A stretch of DNA of 64,000 bases from Poindextera sp041691315 (GTDB lineage: Bacteria > Pseudomonadota > Alphaproteobacteria > Caulobacterales > Caulobacteraceae), in NCBI GenBank assembly GCA_041691315.1, contig JBEPUW010000018.1, positions 1 to 64,000 on the forward strand. Direction: 5' to 3'. Shown here in pieces: positions 7,704-16,977 of this stretch (positions are counted from its first letter, which is position 1; every line of letters begins with the position of its first letter). A program made the translations under genes and the position numbers. The notes under the pieces were generated by a model. That model made no database searches. It was not told where the DNA came from and worked only from the letters and a program-made list of their open reading frames with translations.

Positions 7704-8519
7704 GTGACCCGCGAAGAGGCCGAGGCCGTGCTGACCGCCGCCGGCGTCGCGGCCGACGACGCCTTTCCGCTGTTCGACGCGGCGATCGCCTGCGCCCTGC
7801 ACGAGACCCCGGATCGCGATCCCGAGCCGGCCCGGGCGCTGACCGCCGAGGCCGCCGAGCGGCTGAAGCGCCGGCTCGCCAAGGAATCACCGGAAGAGGC
7901 CCTGGCCGAAACCATGTGCGGCGACATGCGGCTGAACGGCGACCTTATGACCTACGAGGATCCGGCCAATACTGACCTCATCGCCCTTTGGGAGCGCCGG
8001 CGCGGCCTGCCGGTGACGCTGGGCCTGCTCTATATCGAGGTGGCGCGGCGCTGCGGGCTGCAAGTCCGGGGCGTCGACTTTCCCGGCCACTTCCTGCTGC
8101 GCATCGAGACCGCCGAGGGGCCGCTGGCGCTCGACCCGTTCAGCGAGGGCCGGGTGGTGTTGCCATCGGAACTGACGCGGAGGGCGTTGCTGGCGGGGCT
8201 TCTGCCGCACGTCGCCGAGCGGCTGGAGGTGCTGATGGCCCCGGCGCCCGAGCGGGCGGTGCTTATCCGCCTGCAGAACAACATCTTCGCCCGCGCCAGC
8301 CAGGCCAAAGACTTCGCCCGCGCCGAGCGCTCGGCGCTCCGGCGCGCCCTGCTCGATCCCTCCGATCACCGGCCGTGGCTGGACGTCGCCGCGGCCCGCG
8401 AGGGCCAGGGCGCGCTGGCCGGGGCGCTGCAGGCGCTGGGCCGCGCCCAGATCCTCGATGGCGGGGCGACCATCGCCGCCCGCGCCGCCCGCGAGCGGGT
8501 GCGGCTTCAGCTGAACTGA
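7704..8519 (+). CDS. SirB1 family protein (transglutaminase-like plus TPR)
   Basis: The 271-residue protein matches the SirB1/YchA family: an N-terminal transglutaminase-like region with GLPVTLGLLYIEVARRCGL and GVDFPGHFLLRI (about residues 95-135), followed by a helical C-terminal repeat region. The GTG start at 7704 has GGAG 7 nt upstream. It follows yraN by 19 nt, suggesting the same transcript. The catalytic capacity of SirB1 proteins is not established, so no enzymatic role is claimed. Confidence 0.85.
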   Translation: MTREEAEAVLTAAGVAADDAFPLFDAAIACALHETPDRDPEPARALTAEAAERLKRRLAKESPEEALAETMCGDMRLNGDLMTYEDPANTDLIALWERRRGLPVTLGLLYIEVARRCGLQVRGVDFPGHFLLRIETAEGPLALDPFSEGRVVLPSELTRRALLAGLLPHVAERLEVLMAPAPERAVLIRLQNNIFARASQAKDFARAERSALRRALLDPSDHRPWLDVAAAREGQGALAGALQALGRAQILDGGATIAARAARERVRLQLN

Positions 8520-8598
8520 TCGCCCGGCATGGATTTCGGGCGTTGCCCGGGCCGTGCGGGGCGCCTAGTGACAACGGGCACGCTGGAGCTGTCTTCGA

Positions 8599-9546
8599 AT
8601 GTCCCTGAACGTCGCCATCCAGATGGATCCCGTCGAGGCGATCAATATCGACACCGACACCACCTTCCTGATGATGATGGAGGCGCAGACCCGAGGCCAC
8701 ACGCTCTGGGTCTATGCCCCCGACCACCTGTCGCTGGAGGACGGACGGGTGTTCGCGCGCGGCCGGCCGCTGACCCTGCAGCCGGTGAAGGGCGACCATC
8801 ACCGGCTGAGTGGCTACGAGACCCGCGACCTGTCCGAAATGGACGTGGTGCTGATGCGCCAGGACCCGCCCTTCGATCTGGCCTACATCACCGCGACCCA
8901 TTTCCTCGAGCGCATCCACCCGAGGACCCTGGTGGTCAACGACCCCGCCCAGGTGCGCAATGCGCCGGAGAAGCTGTTCGTCACCGAGTTCGCCGGGGTG
9001 CAGCCGCCGACCCTGGTCACCACCGACGCCGAGGCGATCTACGCCTTTCGCGAAAAGCACGGCGACATGGTGCTGAAACCGCTCTACGGCGGCGGCGGCT
9101 CCGGGGTGGTAAGGCTGAAGCCCGACGATCCCAATCTCGACGCGCTGCTGGAACTGCACGCCATGATCGGGCGCGAGCCGGTGGTGGCGCAGAAGTTCAT
9201 CCCGGCCGTCTCCAAGGGCGACAAGCGCATCATCCTGATCGATGGCGAGCCGGTCGGCGCCATCAATCGCATCCCCGCCGAGGGGCAGGTGCGCTCCAAC
9301 CTGGCGCGCGGCGGCCGCGCCGCGGCGGTCGAACTGACCGTCCGGGATCTGGAGCTTTGCCGCATCATCGGGCCAGCGTTGAAGGCGCGCGGCCTGCTCT
9401 TCGTCGGCATCGACGTGATCGGCGACTATATGACCGAGATCAACGTCACCTCGCCCACCGGCGCCCAGCAGCTGAAGCGGTTCGGCGGCGCCGACGCCGG
9501 CGCCCTGCTCTGGGACCGCATCGAGGCGATCCGCGCCGCGGGTTAG
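8599..9546 (+). CDS. gshB: Glutathione synthetase
   Basis: GshB joins gamma-glutamylcysteine and glycine with ATP. The 315-residue ATP-grasp protein opens with VAIQMDPVEAINIDTDTTF, the typical GshB start, and shows VLMRQDPPFDLAYI, the lysine/glycine-rich ATP loop KPLYGGGGSGV, and a C-terminal DVIGDYMTEINVTSPTG block (metal-binding Asn and Glu). Length fits the family. It is 79 nt after the SirB1-type gene and convergent with the SnoaL-like gene; the two end within 4 nt of each other. Confidence 0.97.
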   Translation: MSLNVAIQMDPVEAINIDTDTTFLMMMEAQTRGHTLWVYAPDHLSLEDGRVFARGRPLTLQPVKGDHHRLSGYETRDLSEMDVVLMRQDPPFDLAYITATHFLERIHPRTLVVNDPAQVRNAPEKLFVTEFAGVQPPTLVTTDAEAIYAFREKHGDMVLKPLYGGGGSGVVRLKPDDPNLDALLELHAMIGREPVVAQKFIPAVSKGDKRIILIDGEPVGAINRIPAEGQVRSNLARGGRAAAVELTVRDLELCRIIGPALKARGLLFVGIDVIGDYMTEINVTSPTGAQQLKRFGGADAGALLWDRIEAIRAAG

Positions 9547-9893
9547 GCAACGACGGGCGTCACCGCGACCGAGACCGCACGCCAGACCCCGTTGCGTTTG
9601 GCGAAGACCCTCAGGAAGCGCTGGTCGATCCGCCGATCGTCCACCTCCAGCTGCAGGCGGCCACGGCTTATGGCCGAGTCGCCGAAGACCGCAACAAACG
9701 GCTCGCTGAACGCCAACGACCTGACCTCGCCCGGCGGGTCGACCATAAGCGCGGCCTTGGTGACGGGCCGGCCCGTGGCGTCGACGGCGGCGAAGTCGTC
9801 GGCCAGAATGTCCGCCAGCGGCGACCGGTCGCGGCGCCGATAGGCGTCGTTCCAGGCGGTGTCCAGGCGGAAGATCTCGGCCGTATCGTCTAT
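9543..9893 (-). CDS. SnoaL/DUF4440-like protein with no standard start codon
   Basis: An open frame of 116 codons encodes an NTF2-fold protein of the DUF4440/SnoaL-like type: DDTAEIFRLDTAWNDAYRRRD at the N-terminus, then ADDFAAVDATGR and a C-terminal RFLRVFAKRNGVWRAVSV. The conserved N-terminus begins at an ATA codon (9893-9891), and no ATG, GTG or TTG occurs in frame between it and the dcd stop. A good Shine-Dalgarno, GAGGTGA, sits just upstream of this ATA. The first standard start is internal, at 9746, which would remove half of the domain. Either a rare ATA start or a gene whose start codon mutated. It follows dcd by 16 nt. Confidence 0.6.
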   Translation of the reverse strand: MDDTAEIFRLDTAWNDAYRRRDRSPLADILADDFAAVDATGRPVTKAALMVDPPGEVRSLAFSEPFVAVFGDSAISRGRLQLEVDDRRIDQRFLRVFAKRNGVWRAVSVAVTPVVA

Positions 9894-9909
9894 GGCGTCA
9901 CCTCGCGAC

Positions 9910-10380
9910 CTACGACCGCGCGCCCTGCGGCCCCTTTTCCTGGTCCTGGTACTTGCCGTCGTAGGGGTGCTCGGCCGGCTCGTCCAGGCGGTGAAAGATC
10001 ACCTGGGCGATGGCCCCGCCCTGGGTCAGAACGAGATGCTCCAGGCCGTGATTGGTCAGCTCCAGGGTCAGATAGCCGCGCCAGCCGGGCTCGATCACCG
10101 TATTCTGCACGCAGAGCCCGCGTCGGGCCCAGCTCGACTTGTCGTGGATCACGCCCAGCACGTCGTTGGGCATGGAGAAGTGCTCGAGCGTGGCGGCGAG
10201 CTGGAAGCGGCCGGGGCCGATGACGCATTCGTCGCCGTCGTCGAACTCGTCGCCGAGGTCGACGCGCAGGTCGTAGCCCGCCGGCCCCACCCCATGGGTC
10301 ACCCCGCCGTCGCTGGTGCGCTCGGCGAAGGGCGTCACGATGCCCAGGCGGCGGATGGTCTGGCCGGAAAGAATGGTCAT
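9910..10380 (-). CDS. dcd: dCTP deaminase / dUTPase-fold protein
   Basis: A 156-residue trimeric dUTPase-fold protein. The segment HDKSSWARRGLCVQNTVIEPGWRGYL contains the Ser-Arg and catalytic Glu region typical of dCTP deaminases, and TLELTNHG and GGAIAQVIFHRLD follow. It is shorter than the classic enzyme of about 190 residues, the length seen in the alphaproteobacterial Dcd-like subgroup. Deamination of dCTP to dUTP is likely but not certain. Its ATG overlaps the amidase stop (ATGA), so it is downstream in the same transcript. Confidence 0.88.
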   Translation of the reverse strand: MTILSGQTIRRLGIVTPFAERTSDGGVTHGVGPAGYDLRVDLGDEFDDGDECVIGPGRFQLAATLEHFSMPNDVLGVIHDKSSWARRGLCVQNTVIEPGWRGYLTLELTNHGLEHLVLTQGGAIAQVIFHRLDEPAEHPYDGKYQDQEKGPQGARS

Positions 10381-11729
10381 GAAGGCTCCAAAGCGGGTGG
10401 GGCGGTGAAACCGCCAAGCGCGTCCTCGATCGCCTGGGCGACCGCCAGGGTGCGGGCGTCGCCGCCGCGCGGCCCGATGATCTGCACGCCGACGGGCAGG
10501 CCGTCGGCGGCCTGGCCCGCGGGAAGGGCGGTAGCCGGCAGTCCGCAGGCGGTGGCCAGGGCGATCCAGTCGAGGATCGAAAAATAGGGAAAAATCTCGC
10601 CGGCCGAGCTCTGCAGGCTGCGGTCGCCGAACGGCCGGTGGTCATGGGCGAAGGCGGTCACCGGGGTGATTGGCGCGATGATGGCGACCAGGCCGTCGAA
10701 AACGCCGTGCGCCTGCTGTCCAAGTCGGGCGCGGGTCTCGTCGGCCGCCAGCCAGTCGGCGTGGCTGAGGGTGGGTGGGTCGGCCTGCGGCATGTCGGCG
10801 GCCAGGGCCGCGGAGAGCAGGGTGCGATAGGTCGGGGTCAGCACCTCCACATCGACCGGCCGCACACGCTCGATGGTTACGCCATGGGCCTGTAGTTGGA
10901 GCGCGAAAGCCTCGATCACCGCGCGGACCTGGCTGTCGAGTGCGAAACTCGGCTCGTCCAGCCAGAGGCCGAGCTTGAGGTCCTTCAGCGTCATCGGCGC
11001 CGTCTCAGGCGGCGTCGAACCCTGTGCGATCACCGACAGCAGCAGGCGAAGGTCGCGGGCCGAGCGCGCCATCGGCCCGACCACGTTCAGGTCGCGGGAG
11101 GCGACCGTACCGGGCGCGGGCGGCACGTGGCCGGCCTGGGAGACCAGGCCCCAGGTCGGCTTATGCGAGAAGACGCCGCAAAAGTTCGCCGGTACGCGCA
11201 GCGAGCCGCCAATGTCCGAGCCGATCTCAAGCGCCGTCACGCCCGCCGCCAGCGCCGCCGCCGCCCCGCCGGAAGATCCGCCAGGGGTGCGCTCCGGGTT
11301 CCAGGGATTGTTGGTGGTTCCGTAAAGGGCGTTGAAGCTCTGCCAGTCGCCGGCCATCACCGGCGTATTGGTCTTGCCCCAGATCACCGCGCCGGCCTGC
11401 CGGGTGCGGGCGACGACATCGGCGTCGCCGGCTGGCCGATTCAGCAGGTCCTTCAGGCCGGCCGAGGCCGGCATGCCCTCGACGTCGAAAGTGTCCTTGA
11501 TGGTCATCGGCAGGCCGGCCAGGGCGCCCAAGGGCTCGCCCCTGGCCCGCCGTTCGTCGATGGCGCCGGCCTGCCGCCGGGCGCGGTCGAGATCGGTGGT
11601 CACCACCGCGTTGATCTGGGCGTGGCAGGCCCGATGCCGCTGCACCGCCGCGTCGAGCAGTTCGACGGCGCTGACTTTCCGGACGTCCAGCATCTGCAGC
11701 TGGGCGGTGGCGTCGAGGGTGTCAGTCAT
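10377..11729 (-). CDS. Amidase signature family amidase
   Basis: The 450-residue protein has the Ser-cisSer-Lys triad of amidase-signature enzymes: the lysine in MTIKDTFD (about residue 80), the glycine/serine-rich TPGGSSGGAAAALAAG stretch, and the nucleophile serine in GSDIGGSLRVPA. The start ATG at 11729 follows the end of dapB by overlap of 8 nt. It is not GatA: no gatB/gatC neighbours and the N-terminus differs. Substrate unknown. Operon order is map, dapB, amidase, dcd on the minus strand. Confidence 0.9.
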   Translation of the reverse strand: MTDTLDATAQLQMLDVRKVSAVELLDAAVQRHRACHAQINAVVTTDLDRARRQAGAIDERRARGEPLGALAGLPMTIKDTFDVEGMPASAGLKDLLNRPAGDADVVARTRQAGAVIWGKTNTPVMAGDWQSFNALYGTTNNPWNPERTPGGSSGGAAAALAAGVTALEIGSDIGGSLRVPANFCGVFSHKPTWGLVSQAGHVPPAPGTVASRDLNVVGPMARSARDLRLLLSVIAQGSTPPETAPMTLKDLKLGLWLDEPSFALDSQVRAVIEAFALQLQAHGVTIERVRPVDVEVLTPTYRTLLSAALAADMPQADPPTLSHADWLAADETRARLGQQAHGVFDGLVAIIAPITPVTAFAHDHRPFGDRSLQSSAGEIFPYFSILDWIALATACGLPATALPAGQAADGLPVGVQIIGPRGGDARTLAVAQAIEDALGGFTAPPALEPS

Positions 11730-12543
11730 CGGCGGTCTTGAACCCCAATACGTCCTGCATGTCGTAGAGGCCGGGCGGCCTGTCGGCGACCCAGAGCGCC
11801 GCGGCCAGCGCGCCGCGCGCGAACAGGCTGCGGTCGCGGGCGGAATGGGACAGGGTGACGACCTCATCCTCGGCGATGAAGCTGACGCTGTGCTCGCCGA
11901 CCAGGCCGCCGCCGCGCATCACCGAAAAGCCGATGGCGCCTGGCGCGCGCGCGCCAACCTGCGTGTCGCGGCCGCGTTCGGCCAGCTGTTCGAGCTTGCC
12001 GCCCCGCGCCTGCGCCGCCGCCTCGCCCAGCATCAGAGCGGTGCCGGACGGCGCGTCGACCTTGCGCCGATGGTGAGCCTCGAACACCTCGATGTCCCAG
12101 TCGTCGGCCGGCAGCCGGCGCGCCACCTGGTCGACCAGGCCGCGCAGCAGATTGACGCCGAGCGAGAAGTTGCGCGAGCGGACGATGGCCACGCGGGTGG
12201 CGGCGTCGGCGATGACCGCGTCGTCCTCGGCCGAGCCGCCGGTATAGCCGATGACCAGGGCCGGCGACCCGCGCTCAGCGGCGCGCCGGGCCAGGGCTTC
12301 AGAGGCCTTCGGGGTGGTGAAGTCGATGACCACGTCGCTGGCCGCCAGGACCGCGTCGAGGTTGCTGAGCGTATGGCCGTCGATCACTTGGCCTTCATGC
12401 CCCGGCTGATCGAATACCGCTGCCACAGCGGCGTCCCGGTGCGCCGCGACGACGGCGATGACGGCGCGGCCCATATGGCCGAGCGCGCCGGCGACGCCGA
12501 TCTTCAGCGGTGCGGGCCGCCCCTTGGTCTCAGGCTCGCTCAT
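11722..12543 (-). CDS. dapB: 4-hydroxy-tetrahydrodipicolinate reductase
   Basis: DapB reduces the dihydrodipicolinate precursor in lysine and diaminopimelate synthesis, feeding the cell wall. The 273 residues contain the Rossmann GxxGxMG element (GVAGALGHMGRAV), the DFTTPKA loop, EVFEAHHRRKVDAPSGTAL (substrate-binding His and Lys residues near 155-170) and FSVMRGGGLVGEHSV. Length and order fit the family. It lies 7 nt downstream of map. Confidence 0.97.
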   Translation of the reverse strand: MSEPETKGRPAPLKIGVAGALGHMGRAVIAVVAAHRDAAVAAVFDQPGHEGQVIDGHTLSNLDAVLAASDVVIDFTTPKASEALARRAAERGSPALVIGYTGGSAEDDAVIADAATRVAIVRSRNFSLGVNLLRGLVDQVARRLPADDWDIEVFEAHHRRKVDAPSGTALMLGEAAAQARGGKLEQLAERGRDTQVGARAPGAIGFSVMRGGGLVGEHSVSFIAEDEVVTLSHSARDRSLFARGALAAALWVADRPPGLYDMQDVLGFKTADD

Positions 12544-12550
12544 CGGGCGA

Positions 12551-13300
12551 TCAGTCGACCAGGGTGACGACGACGGGGCCGCGCGGCGTGGCCACCAGCG
12601 TGTGTTCGTACTGCACCGTCGGCCGTTCGCCCTCGGCGGTCAGCGTCCAGCCGTCGTCGGTGTCCAGGGCCCATTCCGAGCCCATCGACAGGAACGGCTC
12701 GATGGTGAAGACCGAGCCGGCGGCGATGCGGCGCTGGTCGCCGGGCTCGTACCAGGTGGCGATCTCCTTCGGGTCCTCGTGCAGGGCGTCGCCGACCCCG
12801 TGGCTGGCGAGGTTGCGGATCAGCGTATAGCCGTTGCGATCGGCGAAGCCCTGGATGGCGCGGCCGATCTCGTTCAGCCGCCCGCCGGCCCTCACCGCCC
12901 GTACCCCCGTCCACATGGCGCGGCGGCCGTCGCGAGCCAGCCTTTCGATCCGCGGCGAAACCGGGGGCATCGCGAAACTGCCGCCGGTGTCGGCGAAGAC
13001 GCCGTCGATCTCTGCCGAGACGTCGATATTGACCAGGTCGCCGGCCTTCAAGGCGCGGTCGCCGGGGATGCCATGGGCGATCTGCGGAAAGACCGAAATG
13101 CAGGTCGCGCCGGGAAAATCGTAGGTGACCTCCGGCGCGGAGCGGGCGCCTTCGCGCTCCAGCATGGCGCGGCCAAGCGCGTCCAGCTCGCCGGTGGTCA
13201 TGCCGGGCTCCATGGCCCGGGCCATGGCGGTCATGGTGCGCGCGACGAGGCGGCCCACACGGCGCAGGCTGGTCAGTTGGTCTTCGCTGCCGATGGTCAT
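12551..13300 (-). CDS. map: Methionine aminopeptidase, type I
   Basis: Removes the initiator methionine from nascent proteins. The 249 residues carry all five metal ligands: the two Asp in VNIDVSAEIDGVFADTGG, the His in NLASHGVGDALHE, and the Glu residues in VFTIEPF and VQYEHTLV. Another conserved His is in PQIAHGIPG. It heads the minus-strand cluster map-dapB-amidase-dcd; the gap to maeB (13301-13465) holds the divergent promoters and shows no gene. Confidence 0.96.
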   Translation of the reverse strand: MTIGSEDQLTSLRRVGRLVARTMTAMARAMEPGMTTGELDALGRAMLEREGARSAPEVTYDFPGATCISVFPQIAHGIPGDRALKAGDLVNIDVSAEIDGVFADTGGSFAMPPVSPRIERLARDGRRAMWTGVRAVRAGGRLNEIGRAIQGFADRNGYTLIRNLASHGVGDALHEDPKEIATWYEPGDQRRIAAGSVFTIEPFLSMGSEWALDTDDGWTLTAEGERPTVQYEHTLVATPRGPVVVTLVD

Positions 13301-13465
13301 GACGCATCCCTTCGCGTCGCCGAACCTCGCCTAAGCGGCGGCAGGGCGCAAGCCGAGGCATCGGTCAAATCGCCGGCGGCGGTTGTGGGCGCGGGACGGC
13401 GTCGGTAGGGTGCCGGCCCCGGGCGGGGGAGGGGCCTCGCCGCAATCAAAAAACCAAAGTACGGC

Positions 13466-15754
13466 ATGAGCGATTCCGAACAACGCACCTTTACCGACGA
13501 AGAGGCCCTGGCCTTCCACCGCCACCCGTCGCCGGGCAAGATCGCCGTGGTCGCGACCAAGCCGATGGACACCGAGCGCGACCTCAGCCTGGCCTATTCG
13601 CCAGGCGTCGCCGTGCCGGTGCGCGCCATCGCCGAGAACCCGGACGCGGCCTACGACTATACCTCGAAGGGCAATCTGGTCGCCGTGATCTCCAACGGCA
13701 CCGCCATTCTGGGGCTCGGCGACCTGGGCGCCCTGGCGTCGAAACCGGTGATGGAGGGCAAGGCCGTGCTCTTCAAGCGTTTCGCCGACGTCGATTCGAT
13801 CGACATCGAGATCACCTCGCGCGATCCGGACGAGATCATCACCGTGGTGAAGAATATCGGCGTCACCTTCGGCGGCATCAATCTGGAGGACATCAAGAGC
13901 CCGGAGTGCTTCCGCATCGAGACCGAGCTGCAGGAGCTGCTCGACATCCCGGTCTTCCACGACGACCAGCACGGCACCGCGGTCATTTCGGCCGCCGGCC
14001 TGATCAACGCCTGCTTCATCACCGGCCGCGAGCTGAAGGACGTGAAGCTGGTCCTGAACGGCGCCGGGGCGGCGGGCATCGCCTCGCTCGAGCTGGTCAA
14101 GGCCATGGGGGTGCGGGCCGAGAACTGCATCGCCGTCGACACCAAGGGGGTCATCTACCAGGGCCGCGCCGAGTCGATGAACCAGTGGAAGTCGGCTCAT
14201 GCGGTCGATACCGACAAGCGCACCCTGGCCGAGGCCATGGTCGGCGCCGACGTCTTCATGGGGCTTTCGGTCAAGGGCGCGGTCACCCAGGACATGATCA
14301 AGTCGATGGCGCCCAATCCGATCATCTTCGCCATGGCCAATCCCGACCCGGAGATCACCCCGGAGGAGGTGCTGGCGGTGCGCTCCGACGCCATCATCGC
14401 CACCGGACGTTCGGACTATCCGAACCAGGTCAACAACGTGCTGGGCTTTCCCTACATCTTCCGCGGCGCCCTGGACGTGCGCGCCCGGCGGGTCAATCAC
14501 GAGATGAAGATCGCCTGCGCCGAGGCCCTGGCCATGCTGGCGCGCGAGGACGTGCCCGACGAGGTCGCCGCCGCCTATCACGGCCGGGCGCTGAAGTTCG
14601 GGCCGGAATACATCATACCGGCGCCGTTCGACCCCAGGCTGATCTGGTACATCCCGCCCTTCATCGCCCAGGCGGCGATGGATTCCGGCGTGGCGCGCAA
14701 GCCGATCGAGGACATGGACGCCTATCGCGCCGGCCTTGCCCAGCGGCTCGACCCCTCCGCCGGCTTCCTGCAGAAGATCTCCGGCGCGGTGGTCCAGGCG
14801 CCCAAGCGCCGCATCGTCTTCGCCGAGGGCGAGGAGGCCAGCGTCATCCGCGCCGCCTACGCCTTCCAGAACGGCGGCCTCGGCCAGGCCATCCTGGTCG
14901 GACGCGAGGAGCTGGTGCACCAGAACATGCGCCTGGTCGGCGTCGAACCGGACGCCTGCGGGCTGGAGATCATCAACGCCCGGGTCTCCGAGCGGAACGC
15001 CGAATATGTCGAGTTCCTCTACAGCCGCCTGCAGCGCGAGGGCTATCTGATCCGCGACGTGCAGCGGCTGATCAACCAGGACCGCAACTCCTTCGCCGCC
15101 TCGATGGTGGCCATGGGCCACGCCGACGGCCTGGTCACCGGCGTCACGCGCAGCTTCGACCAGGTGCTTGAAGAGGTGATGCGGGTGATCGATCCCGCGC
15201 CGGGCGGGCGGGTGATCGGCATGTCGATCGTGCTGGCCAAGGGCCGCACCCTGTTCATCGCCGACACCAACATCACCGAAATGCCGGAAGCCGAGGAGCT
15301 GGTCGAGATCGCCATCGAGGCGGCGCACGCCGTACGCGACCTGGGCTTCGAGCCCAAGCTGGCCTTCATGTCCTATTCCACCTTCGGCAATCCCATGGGC
15401 GAGCGCTCGGAAAAGGTGCGCGACGCCGTGGCCCTGATGGACCAGATGGACATCGACTTCCAGTACGAGGGCGAGATGCCCCCGGAACTGGCTTTGGAGC
15501 CCGAAAAGCGCGGCAACTTCCCCTTCATGCGCCTGACCGGCGAGGCCAATGTGCTGATCATGCCGGCCATCCACTCGGCCTCAATCTCCACCAAGCTGGT
15601 CCAGGCGCTTGGCGGGGCGACGGTGGTCGGGCCGGTGCTGCTCGGTCTGTCGAAATCAGTGCAGATCTGCCCGCTCTCGGCCTCGGTGTCGAAGATCCTG
15701 CAGATGGCCACCATGGCCGCCTACGAGCGGCCTCATGCCGAGGCGAAGGCTTAA
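13466..15754 (+). CDS. maeB: NADP-dependent malic enzyme with phosphotransacetylase-like domain
   Basis: MaeB oxidatively decarboxylates malate to pyruvate with NADP+. The 762-residue protein has two parts: the malic enzyme domain (about 1-430, with YSPGVAVPVRAI, DDQHGTAVISAAGLINA and the nucleotide-binding LNGAGAAGIASLELV) and a C-terminal phosphate acetyltransferase-like domain (about 435-762). In this subfamily the second domain is regulatory, not known to be catalytic. Single gene, followed by a strong hairpin. Confidence 0.97.
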   Translation: MSDSEQRTFTDEEALAFHRHPSPGKIAVVATKPMDTERDLSLAYSPGVAVPVRAIAENPDAAYDYTSKGNLVAVISNGTAILGLGDLGALASKPVMEGKAVLFKRFADVDSIDIEITSRDPDEIITVVKNIGVTFGGINLEDIKSPECFRIETELQELLDIPVFHDDQHGTAVISAAGLINACFITGRELKDVKLVLNGAGAAGIASLELVKAMGVRAENCIAVDTKGVIYQGRAESMNQWKSAHAVDTDKRTLAEAMVGADVFMGLSVKGAVTQDMIKSMAPNPIIFAMANPDPEITPEEVLAVRSDAIIATGRSDYPNQVNNVLGFPYIFRGALDVRARRVNHEMKIACAEALAMLAREDVPDEVAAAYHGRALKFGPEYIIPAPFDPRLIWYIPPFIAQAAMDSGVARKPIEDMDAYRAGLAQRLDPSAGFLQKISGAVVQAPKRRIVFAEGEEASVIRAAYAFQNGGLGQAILVGREELVHQNMRLVGVEPDACGLEIINARVSERNAEYVEFLYSRLQREGYLIRDVQRLINQDRNSFAASMVAMGHADGLVTGVTRSFDQVLEEVMRVIDPAPGGRVIGMSIVLAKGRTLFIADTNITEMPEAEELVEIAIEAAHAVRDLGFEPKLAFMSYSTFGNPMGERSEKVRDAVALMDQMDIDFQYEGEMPPELALEPEKRGNFPFMRLTGEANVLIMPAIHSASISTKLVQALGGATVVGPVLLGLSKSVQICPLSASVSKILQMATMAAYERPHAEAKA

Positions 15755-15766
15755 CCCCCCGCCAGG

Positions 15767-15787
15767 CGGAGCGCATTTCGCGCTCCG
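15767..15787. terminator. Hairpin downstream of maeB (repeated element, copy 1)
   Basis: CGGAGCGC and GCGCTCCG form a perfect 8-bp stem around a 5-nt loop, 13 nt after the maeB stop. There is no U-run, so it could be a Rho-independent-like terminator or an RNA-stabilising hairpin. The same arms with the same flanking bases (GGCGGAGCGC-N5-GCGCTCCGGCG) recur at 19814-19834. Confidence 0.5.
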
Positions 15788-15945
15788 GCGTTAAGCGACA
15801 ACAGGTCTTCGCGGCACACTTTGCCTTTTTTTGGCGCCGACCGGGTTGCAGGGTCCCGGCGGACCCCTCAACTGAGGGCTATCGGGACGTCGGCGAACTT
15901 TGAGGGGCCGGCGATTGAAGGACGGGACATCTTGCAGGTCGAACA

Positions 15946-16977
15946 GTGAGGGTCGGTCCGGTTCGCCAGGTCGGTCAGGCGTTTCTGGTTGCAGCCGCGA
16001 CCACCGCTCTTGTCGCGGCCTTCGGGCCCGCAAAGGCGCAGACGGTCCGCGCCCAGGACAGGCCCGAGGCGGATGCGCCCGCGGAGGCTCAAGCGCTGCC
16101 AGCTCCGGACGGCGCGGACGCGTCGACGACCGCGCCTCGCCCTGACAGCGCCACCGGCTTGATCCCCGATCCCTGGTCGGGTCCCAATCACACCTCCTAT
16201 CGCGTGACCCGGGCCATCGACCGCGCGGCCATCGCCCCGGTGATCCGCACCTATGTTCGCGTCGTTCCGAGTCCGGTCCGCACCGGGTTGGACAACGCCA
16301 TAAGCAATCTCGACGAGCCGCGGACCGTCGCCAACGATGTTCTGCAGGGGCGGTTCAGGCCGGCCGGCAAGGCGACCGCACGGTTCGTGATCAATTCGAC
16401 CGTCGGGGTCGCGGGCCTTGTCGACGTAGCCACCCGGATCGGGATCGAAAAGCATGAGTCCGACTTCGGCCAGACCCTCGGCCGTTATGGGGTGAGGTCG
16501 GGACCCTACATCTTCGTTCCTCTGGCCGGGCCGAGCAGCCTGCGCGACGGCGCGGGCCGGCTGGTCGATATCTTCGCAGATCCGCTAGGCCTTTTAGTCG
16601 GCGGGCTGGGCACCGTCTTTGGCGACGTGCGGGCCGGTGTCGGGACCGTCACCGAGCGAACCAACGCCGACGACCAGCTGCGCCAGGTGGACAGCACCTT
16701 CACCAATCCCTACGCCTCGATCAGGTCGGCCTATTCGCAACAGCGGGCCAGTAAGATTTCTGTCGCGCGCGGCCGCGGCCAGGACGATGTGAGCCAGTTG
16801 CCGGATTTCGGTTCGGCGCCACAAATTGCGCCTTCGGCCCGGGCTAGACCGACGGCCGCCAAGCCCATCCCCGCCGATCCCGTTCCACCCGGCCTTGCCC
16901 CGCCCAGCTCTGCTCCATCCAGGCCAACTCCCCCTGCCCCACCTTGTCGACATCTGGAATGTTATGACGCGCCATAG
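15946..16977 (+). CDS. mlaA: MlaA/VacJ family outer-membrane lipid asymmetry protein
   Basis: MlaA extracts phospholipids from the outer leaflet of the outer membrane and hands them to MlaC. The 343-residue protein has the VacJ domain (about residues 70-265: DPWSGPNHTSYRVTRAID, INSTVGVAGLVDVA, EKHESDFGQTLGRYGV, GPYIFVPLAGPSSLRDG). The N-terminus is a signal peptide ending near AKAQ, but no lipobox cysteine is visible, unlike the lipoprotein form of Escherichia coli. A Pro/Ala-rich tail ends the protein and overlaps mlaC by 14 nt. Start is a GTG. Confidence 0.93.
   Translation: MRVGPVRQVGQAFLVAAATTALVAAFGPAKAQTVRAQDRPEADAPAEAQALPAPDGADASTTAPRPDSATGLIPDPWSGPNHTSYRVTRAIDRAAIAPVIRTYVRVVPSPVRTGLDNAISNLDEPRTVANDVLQGRFRPAGKATARFVINSTVGVAGLVDVATRIGIEKHESDFGQTLGRYGVRSGPYIFVPLAGPSSLRDGAGRLVDIFADPLGLLVGGLGTVFGDVRAGVGTVTERTNADDQLRQVDSTFTNPYASIRSAYSQQRASKISVARGRGQDDVSQLPDFGSAPQIAPSARARPTAAKPIPADPVPPGLAPPSSAPSRPTPPAPPCRHLECYDAP

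Noticed and set aside
13331..15574. A 747-codon open frame antisense to maeB
   Set aside because: It is exactly antisense to a strong malic enzyme gene, has low-complexity Gly/His/Asp-rich composition, and shows no motif. High GC and third-position bias keep antisense frames open.
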